From Thermothelomyces thermophilus ATCC 42464 (Eukaryota > Ascomycota > Sordariomycetes > Sordariales > Chaetomiaceae), in contig NC_016473.1 in the NCBI RefSeq assembly GCF_000226095.1, forward strand, positions 124,001-188,000: DNA of 64,000 nucleotides. Reading direction: 5' to 3'. Positions 51,351-64,000 of this stretch are shown here, one piece after another. The notes beneath the pieces were generated by a model that had not been told where the DNA came from, made no database searches, and worked only from the letters and a program-made list of their open reading frames with translations. The position numbers were made by a program, and so were the translations under genes. The stretch's first letter is position 1. Every line of letters starts with the position of its first letter.

Positions 51351-54300
51351 TATTTTTAGGGGCTTAATTAAGGAAGAGTATAGCTCTAAGTCTAAATTAG
51401 ACTACTAGACTTTAAATATAGTAGGATAGTAATGTTTACGATAGAGGAGCGAGGATATATATATAGAGGTATATATAGTAAAACTATTAGGAAAGTAAGA
51501 AGAGTAAATATAGGTACTAAGAGATCGGTATATCTAGTAGTAGGCTAAGGAACTACTCTTGCCCTAATATAATAATACTACTAGTAAAGATGGTAAAAAT
51601 CACGGGATAATAAGTTTAAAGGAGTTTGACATCTATCTAGAGGGATAGAAACTCCGAAATACGAATCTATAATACTAGAATTATCTAAGATTTAGAAACG
51701 AGATTTTAGAGTTATATAGACATTAGAGGAGAGCTTTATAGCTATCCTAGCCCTAGTTACCTTAGTACTAGTGCTTACTAGCAAGGGTATATCTACCTAT
51801 ATACTACTATTCTTTAGTAATCTAGTATAGATTTGTCTCATTATTCTAGGAGTTCTAACTTTAGTGGTTAAAGCGTTATTATTATAGGGTATCCTCTATT
51901 AGAAGGTTTAGGAATAGTTTTACTAGGTATATTCTAAAGGAGTAAAAGTGGTAGATTAAGTTTACGTTTAATCTTACTAATTATAAGAAGACTTAAAGGA
52001 AAGGAGGAAGTCTTCCTAGATTAGCTACTTAGATAGAAGAGTTATCTTTAAGGAAGTTATCTAAATAGGAAGGTATAATTAAGGATAATAACCTTAGGTA
52101 TTACTCTTTTTAATAGTTTAATAAATATCTTAATTAGAATTATTACTTTTAATACCTCTTATATCTAGGTATATCGAAACCTTATTAGGAAGAACACTAT
52201 TAGAATCGCCTTAATTACTAGAGTTTGGAAACCTTACTTTAGACTTGGAAGTCAAATATCGTACTTAAGTAGAGATTATAGTAGATAGACTTATTAAAGT
52301 TATTTAGGTTATATTCCCTTTACTAATAGATAAAGGATTACCTAGCCTCTTCTCTAGTTATAACGCTATTAAATACCTTAAGCGTTTTATAAAGGCTTAT
52401 AAGATCTTTAATAGAGATAACAATAATAAGATCTCTTACTTCAAGTAGTAGTATATAGATGACCTTTAGGAAATTCTTAACTAGTAGCTAGAGTTAAAGA
52501 AAAAGGACTAGGCTACTTTCGAAACTACTATTAAAGAACGCTAGAAGTAAAACGACTCTTACTAGGAAACCTCTATTTAGGAGCTAAAGCATCTTCTAGA
52601 TTCCTAGTATATAGATTCGGCTAAGTCTATCTATAACTACCTAGAGTACGTTAATATCCTGCTTACCTAAGTACCAAAGAAGAAGAAAGCGATCTATTAA
52701 TTATTAGCTATCTAGAAGGTATAAGACAGATTTCTTCCTATTCTCTAGACTAGTCTTTAGGTCTATAAGAAAGGTAACTTATAAGTCAATAATATAAAGT
52801 AAAAGGACTTCTATAACTTTATATAGGAGTATTTATATAAGGGAGTTAATGCTAGGTTAATATATTACAAGCTAGATCTAAAAGGAAGAGAAGTTAAACT
52901 ATAGATAAGCTAGATTATCGAGAAAAGTCCTTTAGCTCTCTAGATATAAGAGAGTCCTTTAGGTTTATCTGCCTAGAGAGATACTACCTTTGATAAGATT
53001 GTTGACAGGCTTGTAGATATCTTATATAAGCTTTGGATTAACAAGGGCAAATTTGGTTAGCTATAAATCCTTAGATAGAGGTAGGCGTTTCTATAACTAG
53101 ACGGATAACCTAAATAATAATAAGATTAAGGAAATCCGAACCTACCTATTAGCTACTTAAGAGTCTTAGTAGAAGAAGAAGAGTAATAGGTTCTAGCTAA
53201 GTTTAACCTTAGCTATACCTTATAGTTATTATTATTATAGTAATTAGATATACTTTACCTATAGGTATCTAGTCCTAGTAAAGGATATCTATAATAGTCT
53301 TATCTATTGGCTTGGTTTTGAGTAGATCTTAGGTAAGAGAGATCTTACTCTTCTAGAAAGCTAGTAAGTTAAAATTCTTAATAAGGATATAGCTACTATA
53401 GCTAATTAGGGGACCTGGTAATATATTATTTATACTTATACCTCTCTCTAGTTAGACCTTCTTAGCTAAGAGCTATACTAATGGTTTATAGAAAGCTACT
53501 AAAAGGAATATAATTAGAAGTACTATCTAGACCTAAACCTTATTACTAATAAGGCCTTCCTTTAATATATTAAAGGTTTATATTTACTAGAAGTAGTTAT
53601 AACCTCCCTTAATTACCTTACTAATATTAAGAGAGTTTCCCTAGAGTTAATCTATAACTATACTAAGGCTAGAGAGATCAATTTCTAGATAGATTATAAG
53701 TAAGGTAGATATACCCTTATCTAATAGGTAAAATAGATAGTATCTCGGACGGACGACTCCGTTTTTACTACCAACTATAAGGGCTTACTAACAGATATAT
53801 TACGGTCTGACCAGATAGTAATATAAGCTTTTAATATTATTAAGTTAGAGGTTAATAGTAAAGATATTTCTAATAGGGATAGTAATATAGTAATTATAAT
53901 ATAGAGTATTACCTTTATAAAGTACTATTTTATAGAAACAGAAGATAAGTTAATATAGGATCCTATTAGGTAAGAGGGGACTAATAAAGTAAAGACTATT
54001 CGATTACTAAAAAGAAATATAAAAGTAAGAGGAGCTTACCTTCTAGCTATAAGCTAAGGGGTTATAGCTACTACTAAAAGAGCTACTAATCTAGCTAGTA
54101 AGGGAGCTCTCCCCTTAGCTAGATAGAAATAAACCATTTACTTCAAGGAATTAGAGAAATAGACTAAGGAAAATATAGCCTATAATATACTCTTTCTAAT
54201 TAGTAAGGCTCTTTAAGCGAAGATACTTACTATTGATAAGGTCTTAGGGATCTCCCTAGTATTTAAGAATACGCTAATTATATTCCTTAAGTAGGATTAT

Positions 54301-57300
54301 AAAAGTCCTTAGGAGGTAATCGAGTATAAGGGCTTAGCTACTCCCTTCCCTAATAAGCCGGCTTTATAAACAAGAGGGAGAGCGTTATAAGAGGTTAAGA
54401 TATACCTTGGCTATCTAGGTAGATAGAGTAACATTAAGGAAGAAGAGTCTATAATTACGGTTCTAGTATTTCTAGGGGTTACTAGTAATAGCTAGTAGGC
54501 CATTGTAATAGATAGTTTCTAGAGTAACTACCTTACTAGATAGCGAGACTAGCTAGGTTTAAAAGAAATTAAAATATCCTTCTAGGCTCTAATCTATATA
54601 TTCTCTACTAACTAGAAGATCCAGATAGATATACTTATATAGATATATATACTACTAACGCTCTATTATAACTTTAAAAATCTAAAGGGTAAGAAGGTAC
54701 TTACTCTAATCGATACTAGATCTAAATATAATATAATTACCCTTAGCCTAGTATAGAGATACTATCTCCCTATATAGATAATAATAGTAATTTCCTAGAG
54801 TCTTTATAATAATAAGCCGTTTACTAGGGAAACGGTTAGTATAATTATCTTAAGGGTTATCTTAATCTATAAGTATTTCTTCATTTTAGATAGAGATATT
54901 AGTAATTACTAAATCTTACTAAGTATACCATTTATCTATAATATAAGCCTAATATTTAGTTATAAAGCTAGCTATCTAATTATAATAAATATTATTATCA
55001 AGAATAAATTAATTAAAGTATTAATTATCTCGGACGTTATAGCCAAAATAACGTTTAAAAGAAAATATTAACTTATAAGGGATAAACTCTAGTATCTAAT
55101 TATAATGACTATCGCTACCCTTATATTTACTAACATTTAGGATAGTAAAATTCTACTTAGATTTCTTAATAATTAGGCTAATAAAGCCATTTTTAATATA
55201 ATATTAAGGATTTCTTACCTACCTCTTATTAATACGCTTACTAAAGTTTTGACATTTTGTCTTACTAGATAGGATACTTTAAAATAGAGATACTAGGAAA
55301 CAGAGGACGAGACGGACGAGCCTGGCTATCTAGATAGACGGAAAATGCTTAGGAAACTTATATTAGAGGTTAGAAAAGGGTTATAGGAGGTACAGACGTT
55401 TATTATACGAAAGTCTATAGCTAGAAAAGTTTACCTTGTAGATACGGCCGTTAGCGATAGTTTAGTACCTAATGGTAACCCTAACTAGTAGGAATAGTAC
55501 CTAGGGGAAGCTATTAAAAAGATAAAGTTTAGGTTAGAATAGGATAGCCTTATTATACTATGGTTTTTAGACCTAGAGCCTAGGATATAGTTTATAGCTA
55601 AACGGCTTAATATATTACTTATATCTATAGGAAGCTTTCTATCTAACTAGGAGAAGGAACTCTTTATATAGGTCCTATGGAATAGGGAGGCCGCCCTAGC
55701 GTAAGATTTCACTAAATATAGGCGGATTTAATCTAATATTGTCCCTCCTTAGGTTATCTAGACTATTCCTTATATAATATAGTAATTAAAGAGTATCCTT
55801 ATCCTAAAGCTATTAATACTAAAGGTTATTAACCTCTTAAAGTAGTAGATCTAGTATAGGATTATTAAGCCTAGCTATAGAAACTACTATAATAACTAGT
55901 TCCTAGTCCTTAAAAAGGATAATAATCTCTAGCTAATTAATAATACCTAGAAAGCTAACGCTATAACTATATAGAATATATTTGTACTACTAGCTATAGA
56001 GGAATTTAGTAAAGACTTTAGTAGTTATAAAGTTATCTTTCTCTTAGACCTCTTTTCTAGGTATAACTAAGTTAGCCTTAACGAATAGAGCTAGGACCTT
56101 ATAACCTTTTAAACGCCTATCGGCCTCTTCCGGATATATACCCTCCCTATAGGCGGAACGAACTCTATTACCTAGTTTTAATAAGCAATAACCTGGATCT
56201 TCTAGAACCTGATTCTAGATATCTGCTACGTTTACCTAGATAATATCTATATAAAGGGGCTATAGTCTGACTATAATAGGGAAGAAGTTACCCCTAGGTT
56301 ATAGAAGTTTATAGTTAAATACCTCTAAAATATTAACGTAGTTCTCCTAAATACTAAACTTGCTAGAGCGACTATTATAGCTAGGAAATCTTAGTAGTAC
56401 CGCCTATAAGTAGTATTACTTGGCTACCTCTATATACCTAAAGGGTAACTACCTAATAATGCTAAAGTTACGAAAATCCTTAAGTAGACTTCTTATTCGG
56501 ATTTAAAGGATATTTGTACCTTCTTAGGGATTGTTAGCTACTACTAGATCTAGATAGAGCACTTTACTATAATTACTCGGCTATTATATAACCTAATAAA
56601 GAAGAATACCTATTAGGAATAGGGCCTTACTTAATAGCAGGCTATAAAGGAACTTTAAACTCGAATAACTACTACCCTAGTCCTTATATTACTTGTTTTC
56701 GATAACCCTAAATATAGTTAGATATACCTAATGACTAATATAAGTCTTTTTGGTTAGGGAGGAGTCATTAAATAAGTCGGCCCTAATAAGAAGAGGTACC
56801 TATACTAGTTTAAGAGTAGGATATAGTCCAAGGTAGAGAAACGGTATAACCTTACTAAATAAGAGCTCTATAGACTGCTTTTCCTATTAAAACGTTTCTA
56901 ATGGTACCTCTTTAGTATTTACTTTATTATAGAGATAGATACTCTTATCCTAGTCTATTAATTAAATAGTATAGCTAGTGATATATCTAGAGCCTTAATA
57001 ATATAATAGATCATATAGATTCGGCTATTTGACTTTAAAGTCAAGTATATTCTGGGTTTTAAAAACGCTATTACTAATAGGCTTTTGTAGAAGCCTCTTA
57101 GTCCATCTAACTAGATAGAGAAAGCAAATAAAGAGGATATTAATAATTAGGTTAATATATAAATCTATATTAACCATGTTAGTAATCCTCCTAAACCTAT
57201 AGACCTAAACCTTAAGGAAGGATACTCCAAATATTCTAGAGCTATTATATAGTACTTAGCCACTCTAGAAAAACCTATAGCCATCTAACTATACTAGCGG

Positions 57301-60300
57301 CAACGTCTATTTAAGAAGGAAGCGCTTAAATATTTGGTAGATAAGGGCTATCTGTTTAGCTAGCAAACGATACCTAGAATCCTTACTATATAGTAAATAC
57401 CCTAGAAGAAAGGTAACAAATTTTCTAGGCTTACTATAATAAGATAGGCCATAAGGGTAAAGAAGCTACTTACCAGAGGGTTACTAACTACTATTATTAG
57501 AAGGGAATATACGCTAATATAGTAGAGTAAATTTGTACCTACCTAGAGTACTAGATATAGGATACTAAAGGATTTAAGGAGGTATATTTATATTTAGAAC
57601 CTTCTCTAATCCTATTTATAAAATAGTACTTAGATATCTAGTTTATACCCTCTGACCAGAGGGGGAAGCCTTGTTTTCTCCTCGAGGTATATAACAATCT
57701 TTTAGAATTTATAGAAGCTAAAGTCCTACCTAATAAGTTAGCTAGAGTAGTAAAGAACTTTATTAACCGTAATATTCTCCTTTATTAAGGACTCCTAATA
57801 GTTATAGTCATTAATAGGGGATCTAAATTCAAAGGGGAAGCGAAAGCTATCTTAGAGGAACTAGGGGTAAAACGTATTATCATTTCTCCCTATAACTCTA
57901 GGGCTAACGGTATTAGTAAGGCTAGGTATATACCTATTATAGCTACCTTAGCAAAGATAACTATAGAAATTAGAAAGAACTAGCGATAGCTTCTTCCCTA
58001 TATCTTATATACTAACTATATTACTATTCGAAATAGCTATAGCTGCTTACCCTTTAACCTTATCTATAACTATAATCCTATTAGCCTAATCGAAAATAAT
58101 GTTCTTACCTAGTAAATCCTTTATTAGGACTCTATAGCCGTCTAACTAGATAGGGAAAATTAAGCAGAGGCCTATCTACGACTACTAGAACTCTATATTA
58201 AGGTACTACTTAATATAGAATTCGATCTAGAAGTTACTACTAAAAAGGTTACTAAAGCTAGACAAAAAATGGCTAAACGCCGAAATAAAGCCTATTATTG
58301 TAAATTTAGAGCTAAGAATGCCTAAATCAAGGTAGGCAATCTTATTCTAGTATATAATAATATTTAGTAGATCGATATAAGCTTATTTCGAAAACTCTAG
58401 TACTAATAGTATAGTCTATACCAGGTCTAGGAAGTTAGGAATAGGAATACCTACTACCTAGAGACTCTTAATAGTATAATTATATAGATACTATATTCTA
58501 TAAACTATATTAAGAAGTTTTTTAAGTAGGATAGAGTTTGGCTTAAAGCCAATAGATCTGATAGTTTTCTAGGTAAGTAGAACCCCTAGAATTAGGAAGT
58601 AGGTTCTTTACTATTAGAAGCGCTTAAAGAAGTAGTAGTAAAAGAGGAAGCTCTTAGACGAACTAGGTAATTATAACTAAGCGACTAACTTACTAGATCT
58701 AAAGCCTAAGAGTAACGATAGTAATGGTAGGAGCTTATAGTCGAACTAACCAGAGGAAAACTACCTAGATTTTAACTTTCAAGCTATTAATAAAAATATA
58801 AGTTAACCTTATTTAATTTTACTTCTATTTATTCTTTACTACCTAAACCCCTAATTACCTTTTTTCTATACCGCCTTTACCCCTTTTCCCTAAATCTCTA
58901 ATTCCCTATCTATAATCGTTATTTACCCTATTTATAAGCTGTCTATTAATCTCTAACTATACTATCTAAATCTATTAAAATTAGAGAGCTCTTTTTCTAC
59001 ATTACTAGTTAGATATTCTTTAGCTAGCTATTAAGGTTAAATTTAGCCTAACCTATAAGCCGAAGGTTAGGATCTTAAGAGCTATCGTTAACTATATCTT
59101 CCTATAAGTACTTCTTATTACTCTAGTAGCAGTTTCTATACCGTCCGTCTAGGATAGGACCTATTAAAACGTAACTATAGAATGGCTATATAGCGTAGAT
59201 AGTAATAGGCTTCTTATTCCTTAGAGGGATAACCTTAGTTATCGACCTTTGGTAGGACTATTTATAGGCCTAGCATGGTATCGGATTCTTATATTCCTAA
59301 TTAGCTCTTCCTTTAACCAAAGGGAGAAAGTTATTCTTATATATCCCTAAATACCTAGATAAATAAACTAAGAACTTAGGCCTAGTAGGTAACTATAGTA
59401 TAAATCTACCGACTAAATAGACTATCGTTATTGATTTCCGCAAAAACTAGGTATAACCGCTTTACTAGAGCTCCCTTATAGGTATAGAAGAATTCTATAG
59501 AGGTAAGAGCAAGTCTTAGGATTCTAAATATCCGCTCTAAGATATTAAGATTAGAGTTTAGCTCCTAGTAAATATATAGGATTACCTATATCTTAAGGTA
59601 CTTAATAAAGAAGAATCTATAGTATAAAAGGAATAGTTTGTGCTAATATTATATCGAGGCTACCTCTAGATAATCTAAAGGTATTAAGGGATCTTCTAGG
59701 TAAGCTACTCTTACTACCTATACAAACTTAGGAGGTACTAGGAACCGATTGTCCTAGGTAATTATTAAATCTACCGGCCGGTTAGTTATTAAGAGAAGTA
59801 TAGGCTTAGTATCTTTGTCGATTTCTATATCTTCCTGGATAGAGGATTTATATCTCTAGCGCTTAACTCTTTCGATAGATATAATAGTTAAACTTGCTTA
59901 TAGGAGCTTATAGCAAGTTTGAAGGGGAAGTAATATAGGAAGAAGTAATACTAGCCGTCTAAGTAGAAGAAGACAATTATAAGTAAGAGGTAGTTAGAAG
60001 GGTAGAAAAGTAGGAAGAAGTTTAAGGAGAAATAGGGGATACTTATCCTTTAAATAATTTAATAGTTAGGGTATTAGAATTACTAGACTTCTATTTAAAG
60101 AAGGTATACCTAGGCTAGAATGACCTATTATATAATAGATTATGTTCCTTTATTACCACTAGATAAAATATAAGTTAAGGTTATTCCTTAGAGTTATAAT
60201 AAAGAATAACCTAGTTATATAGAGGCTAATATAGTTACCTATTAGATAGTACTAGAACTAATAAATATAGCCTAGAATAGCTAGATAAGGAAAGTATCTA

Positions 60301-62391
60301 GGAGGAATTAGAAAGTCTATAAATATCCCTAACTTAACCCTTCTCTTCTCTCTCTTTTCTATAACTAATAACTACAAACTATAAATCGCTAATTTACAAA
60401 AAAATGCTAAATAAAATATCTTCTCTACCTAGTCAGATGGCTAGGCACTATCAAGTAAGTATTTCATTAAGTAATTTATTTCTAAATATTAGTAGTCTAG
60501 GTTTTGAGTGACTCTATATAAGTCTTCCGACGGTAAATATATATAGGGATAACGTTAGAAAGTTAGATCGAAGAAGAAGAGAAGGATTGGTTCCTCTCCC
60601 TCTGACTAGAGGGCCGAGCTAACTAAGTATAGGACTACCTTTACTCCTCCTAGGGGAGGATCCTAAAACCCTAAGGCTCTTTCTTTAGTACCTTCTTATA
60701 ACTTAGGTTCTAGGGGAAGAAATCGCTAACTACCTAGGGAGTAGTAATACCTAGAAGCTCTTTAACGAACTATATACTAGGCCTATTCTCTATCCTAGGA
60801 AAGTTATAATTAGAAGGCTAGAGTAGCTTATAAGTCCTAGTCTTAAGATTAATAAGTAAATTATTAATTATCTATTTCCCTTATATACTAGGCTATATAG
60901 TTCGGGGAAGATATACTTTAGCTAGTATTAATATAATATTACTATAAGCTTATATAATATTAAAGGGCTTATATTAAGAAAGGAATACCTAAATAGCTAT
61001 AATCTCCTAAACCTATTTTAATATATATTAGTATCTTATAAGCTATATATCTATATCTTTCTAGAAGCTATTAGTAACCTAAAGCCTATGTAGTTAGTAC
61101 TACCCCTATAAAAATGGAAAGATATAGCTAGAAAACAATTCTAGGTAATCCTTTATTACTTACGATAATTATATTAGGCTATAGCTATATATAACTAGAT
61201 AGAGCCCTATCTCTATTATATAGATTCCTATCCTTCTGATAAGTAGAGCTAAAAAGATCTATTTAAGACTCTATAGGATAAGGTCATTCTCCCTAGCTTT
61301 CTTTTTCTACTGCCTAGAGGTTATATATACTAGCTAATAGTATAGGTAACATTAAAGTAAAAGGGCTAATAGGAATATAGTATCTAGGTTACTAAGTTCT
61401 ATTGCTTCTACTTTTAGGAGATATAATAAGGAGATAAGGTACGGCTTAAGCTCCTCTAGTAGAAGGGCTATCTATATATAGGGCTAAAAGTAATAAAGGC
61501 TAAGAATAAGATATTAACGCTCTAGCTTAGAATAATCTAGATAGCTCTAGGCTATCTACCTAATAGCTCCCTCTAGCTAGAAAAGCTAAAGAACCCTTAG
61601 GAAAATGTCTATCCCTATTAACTACCTAAGTAGCCTATAGATAAGCTACTTTATAGGCTACCCGTTCTATAGCTATAGCTATAACTAGGATAGGCAAAAT
61701 CGGTTATCTCTATCTAGATAGAAGAAGGAGAAGATAATCCGCTACTAATAAAGGAGTAACTAGTTATAAAAAAGGATCGCTAGGTTCCTTTAGACGATAC
61801 TATCTAGCGGTTCTTTAGTAAGGTATCTAAAAGACTTAGGCTGCCTTAGCTACTTTAATAGATACTCGAATATCCCTATAAACTAAGGATAACTATTTAC
61901 TAATATATAGTAAAATAGGTAAAAGAGTAACTTATAGCTATAAAAGGATAAGAAAAACCTTTAGAGTTATAGTAATAGTAACTAGTAAAGTAGGTACCGT
62001 TAGTAATATAATAGCTATCTAGTTAGATTAAGATAAAGCTAAGTAAGTTAATATAGATATAGGAGATATACTTAACCTAAGTTACTAAGAAAGGATAAGC
62101 TCGTTAGTATTATCCTAACGATAATCTTACTAAATAGACTCGGCCCCCACTATTTAAACATTTAGGGCCTAAAGATTTTAAGCTAGTTCCTAAGTACCTA
62201 CTATAGTTTATAGGCTAGGATATATTAGATATTAAAGTAAAAGCCTAGTAAAGGTATTAGGCATCTAAGAAACGGCCCTTACCTAAAGGTAATAATAGAG
62301 CTAAGTAGGCTAGGCATTATAAGGAATATAAGTAAAGTTTTAGGTCCAAATTTACTAATAGGAGCCTTAGGGCGAATTCGAAGGGGAAATA

Positions 62392-62842
62392 TGGACTAGG
62401 GCTAGAAGTTCTTAATATAATTAGAGGGATATAGGGTATAGTTTTGTTTTTCCGGTTCTATAGAGCTTTACTATATATAATAGGTATAAATAAAGGTTAC
62501 CTATCTAAAGGTACTAGATAAGAAAGATGAAAATAACGGATAGCTTTTAATACTTGTTTACTCTAATGGATTAGAGTAGTAGGATATAATTCTTCTTTCT
62601 TTTATAAGTTAGGGATATCTTTTTCCACGTAAGTAGACTCTTTTACGTCTATCTAGAGGGACATTACTATCGCCGCCTTTGCCCCTATTGTCGTTGCCGT
62701 CCAGATGGTCGGACTTGCCTGCTATGACCACGAATACTCGGACGCCCTGGACATTTTGAGCCGAGGCTCCTCCCTATCTGACTAGACAGAGGTTTGGTTC
62801 TAGAGGTGCTAAGTGGTGCCTTAGAGGGTTGGTACTAGCTTA
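62392..62842 (+). repeat. 3' LTR of the Gypsy-type element
   Basis: 451 bp, begins TGGACTAGGG directly after the purine tract. Its last 200 bases keep CA/TG (gtcgttgccgtccagatggt) and are the least RIP-damaged DNA near it. Confidence 0.85.
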
Positions 62843-63345
62843 GTATAGGCTTATATAGGGGCTATTAGCCTTTATAACTTCCTATTTAGGGTTTAAGTCC
62901 TAGGGGTTAATACCCCTTACTATACCTATAGCTAGGGGAGGGAAACTATGGAGTACCTAGTTATATAGTTCCTAAACCTACTAAGAAGCTAAATATAGAA
63001 ATCCTAGGAAATATAGTTATAAAGGGACCTAGACCTTGTTTTATAGGGTATAAGGGCCTGTAACTATCATTTGGCAAGGAGGGTTTTATAGTAGCTAATG
63101 GACCTAGGGAGGCTCCTAGAATACTACCTTATAAGGAGGCTAGACTAGGAGGGAAGGCCTCTATAGGGCTATTCTAGCTACTTCTCCTTTTCTTTATAGT
63201 ATATTAGTATTCTAAATTAGGCATTAAAGGAGGGATAGAGGTTTTTATCTAGCCTATTAGGTATAGTTTCCTTTGTTTATAACTAGAGAGGCTTTAGTAT
63301 ACTTATTAGTATAGTAGTATAGGACTAATAATAATAATAATAATA
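62843..63345 (+). mobile_element. LINE copy on plus strand, second half with (TAA)n tail
   Basis: Continues the LINE interrupted at 50,899; reverse complement of about 42,546-42,990 on the other copy (tataggggctattagcc, ggagggttttatagtagct, cctattaggtatagtttcc). It ends in (TAA)n at about 63,323-63,352, the same kind of tail as the minus-strand copy. Confidence 0.85.
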
Positions 63346-63607
63346 ATAATAATATATTAGTTTTTATTAGAAAGTTTTTACCTCTAGATATATATTTTTC
63401 TTTAGAAAAGTATAGAGGTTAGCTTTAAAAGTCTAACCTTATAATAACCCTAGGCTATTAATAATATATAAAGTAGATATATAATCTTATTTATATTATA
63501 ATTTCAATTATAAATTAATCCTACCTATATATCTAGGGTTTTCCTTACCTACCCTTAATACTAGAGCCTATAAATCTCCTAAATACAATAGCTATAATAA
63601 TTCTAAA
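63346..63607. other. AT-rich sequence between LINE tail and solo LTR
   Basis: About 260 bp, very AT-rich, no recognisable element. Confidence 0.4.
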
Positions 63608-63921
63608 TATAATATACTAGCCTTATAATATCTATAGATAAGTATATAATATTTTATTTAACTACTTTATAGAAGGAAAAAGGGAAGAATAAGTATAGGA
63701 GTTATAGGGAGGGGAGCCCTTTATATAGTAAGTATATATATACTAAGTTAGGGGCCTGGTTAGGCTCTAGGTTAGGCCCTAACTAGGCCCTGGCCGTACG
63801 CCCTATAAACGACCTACAAACGTCTTATAGACTAATCATATATACTTAGGTAGGTTAAGTAGGTCCGGTCTGTTACTAGGTAGGTCTGGTCCGTTTCTAG
63901 GTAGAGCCTAGGCCTATGACA
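63608..63921 (-). mobile_element. Second solo LTR of the same family as 44,279-44,611
   Basis: 314 bp, same orientation as the first copy; shares cctggttaggctctaggtta and gtctgttactaggtaggtct with RIP-type changes. Flanked by CTAAA (63,603-63,607) and TTAAA (63,922-63,926), a 5-bp target duplication that differs by one C/T change. No internal part. Confidence 0.78.
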
Positions 63922-64000
63922 TTAAAGCATTTTAGTAAACTATCTTTCTAAGGTTAATAAACCTACTCTAACTAGCTTAGTATAAATAGAGCTTATTATA

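Larger units (their letters stand above)
50900..62842 (+). mobile_element. Ty3/Gypsy-type LTR retrotransposon fossil, 11.9 kb, nested in the LINE
   Basis: Bounded by two direct LTRs of 451 bp each (50,900-51,350 and 62,392-62,842) with a short target duplication of 4-5 bp (atat left, gtat right; GTAT in the other LINE copy). A purine-rich tract (gaaggggaaata) sits just before the 3' LTR. Inner parts by position are: gag-like region about 51,400-54,600; protease-like region about 54,650-55,250; reverse transcriptase about 55,960-56,550; RNase H about 56,650-57,100; integrase about 57,200-58,400. RT before integrase places it with Ty3/Gypsy. It is broken beyond use, with dozens of stops in every frame from RIP. 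The LTRs differ mainly by transitions, so LTR divergence cannot be read as a clock. It is younger than the LINE it split. Confidence 0.82.

Noticed and set aside
41400-64000. CRISPR-like or satellite array in the TA-rich block
   Set aside because: The short repeated words (ctatag, taggcc) come from RIP acting on related elements; there is no regular spacing of repeats and spacers.

Overview
The window looks like a chromosome piece from a filamentous ascomycete, most likely a Sordariomycete; Sordariales/Chaetomiaceae is a guess. The evidence is: genes with many short GT-AG introns (about 50-150 nt), GC-rich third codon positions, a lone dispersed 5S rRNA gene, family markers such as RTT109, 2EXR, the PaxU-like DUF829 family and fungal P450s, and a long block with the signature of repeat-induced point mutation (RIP: CpA/TpG almost gone, TpA in excess).

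The left two thirds (1-41,300) is ordinary gene-bearing DNA. In order it holds: the 3' end of a probable Zn2Cys6 transcription factor (to 862); myo-inositol oxygenase (2493-3508, +), convergent with a Ca3427-type periplasmic-binding-fold protein (3954-5039, -); a 5S rRNA gene (5661-5780, +); a small secreted cysteine-rich protein (7349-7828, +); a decayed P450 pseudogene (about 10,790-11,681, +); class II fructose-bisphosphate aldolase with about 16 exons (13,991-16,040, +); a DUF829/PaxU-like hydrolase-fold protein (-) divergent from a thioesterase-like protein (+); an unknown 195-aa protein; an intact membrane-anchored P450 (23,367-25,317, +); a 2EXR-domain protein (+); mitochondrial ribosomal protein mL57 (-) divergent from histone acetyltransferase RTT109 (+); the SET-domain ribosomal lysine methyltransferase RKM4 (-); an unknown 474-aa protein with a perfect 66-bp internal tandem duplication; a doubtful repeat-rich membrane gene (-); and an APP1-type phosphatidate phosphatase (39,287-40,791, -). 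Exon models were made by hand from splice consensus and reading frame. In every named multi-exon gene complete in the window the exon lengths sum to a whole number of codons and end on a stop.

The right third (41,300-64,000) is a RIP-degraded transposon graveyard with no living gene. It holds a pogo/Fot1-like relic, a nearly full-length Tad1-like LINE on the minus strand (42,546-47,935) with a solo LTR inside its reverse transcriptase, a second copy of only that LINE's 5' third (48,077-49,543) enclosed by 51-bp inverted repeats, and a 5'-truncated LINE copy on the plus strand (about 50,245-63,345). That last copy is split by an 11.9-kb Ty3/Gypsy-type LTR retrotransposon (50,900-62,842; two 451-bp LTRs). 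A second solo LTR lies at 63,608-63,921. The insertions can be ordered: LINEs first, LTR elements later.

I see no secondary-metabolite backbone gene, CRISPR array, tRNA or ribosomal repeat. The host genes are mainly unlinked housekeeping genes. The most unusual observations are a candidate 4-nt microexon in the aldolase gene, the three-module six-cysteine secreted protein, the tandem-repeat coding regions near 35.2 and 36.4 kb, and the nested structure of the heterochromatic block.
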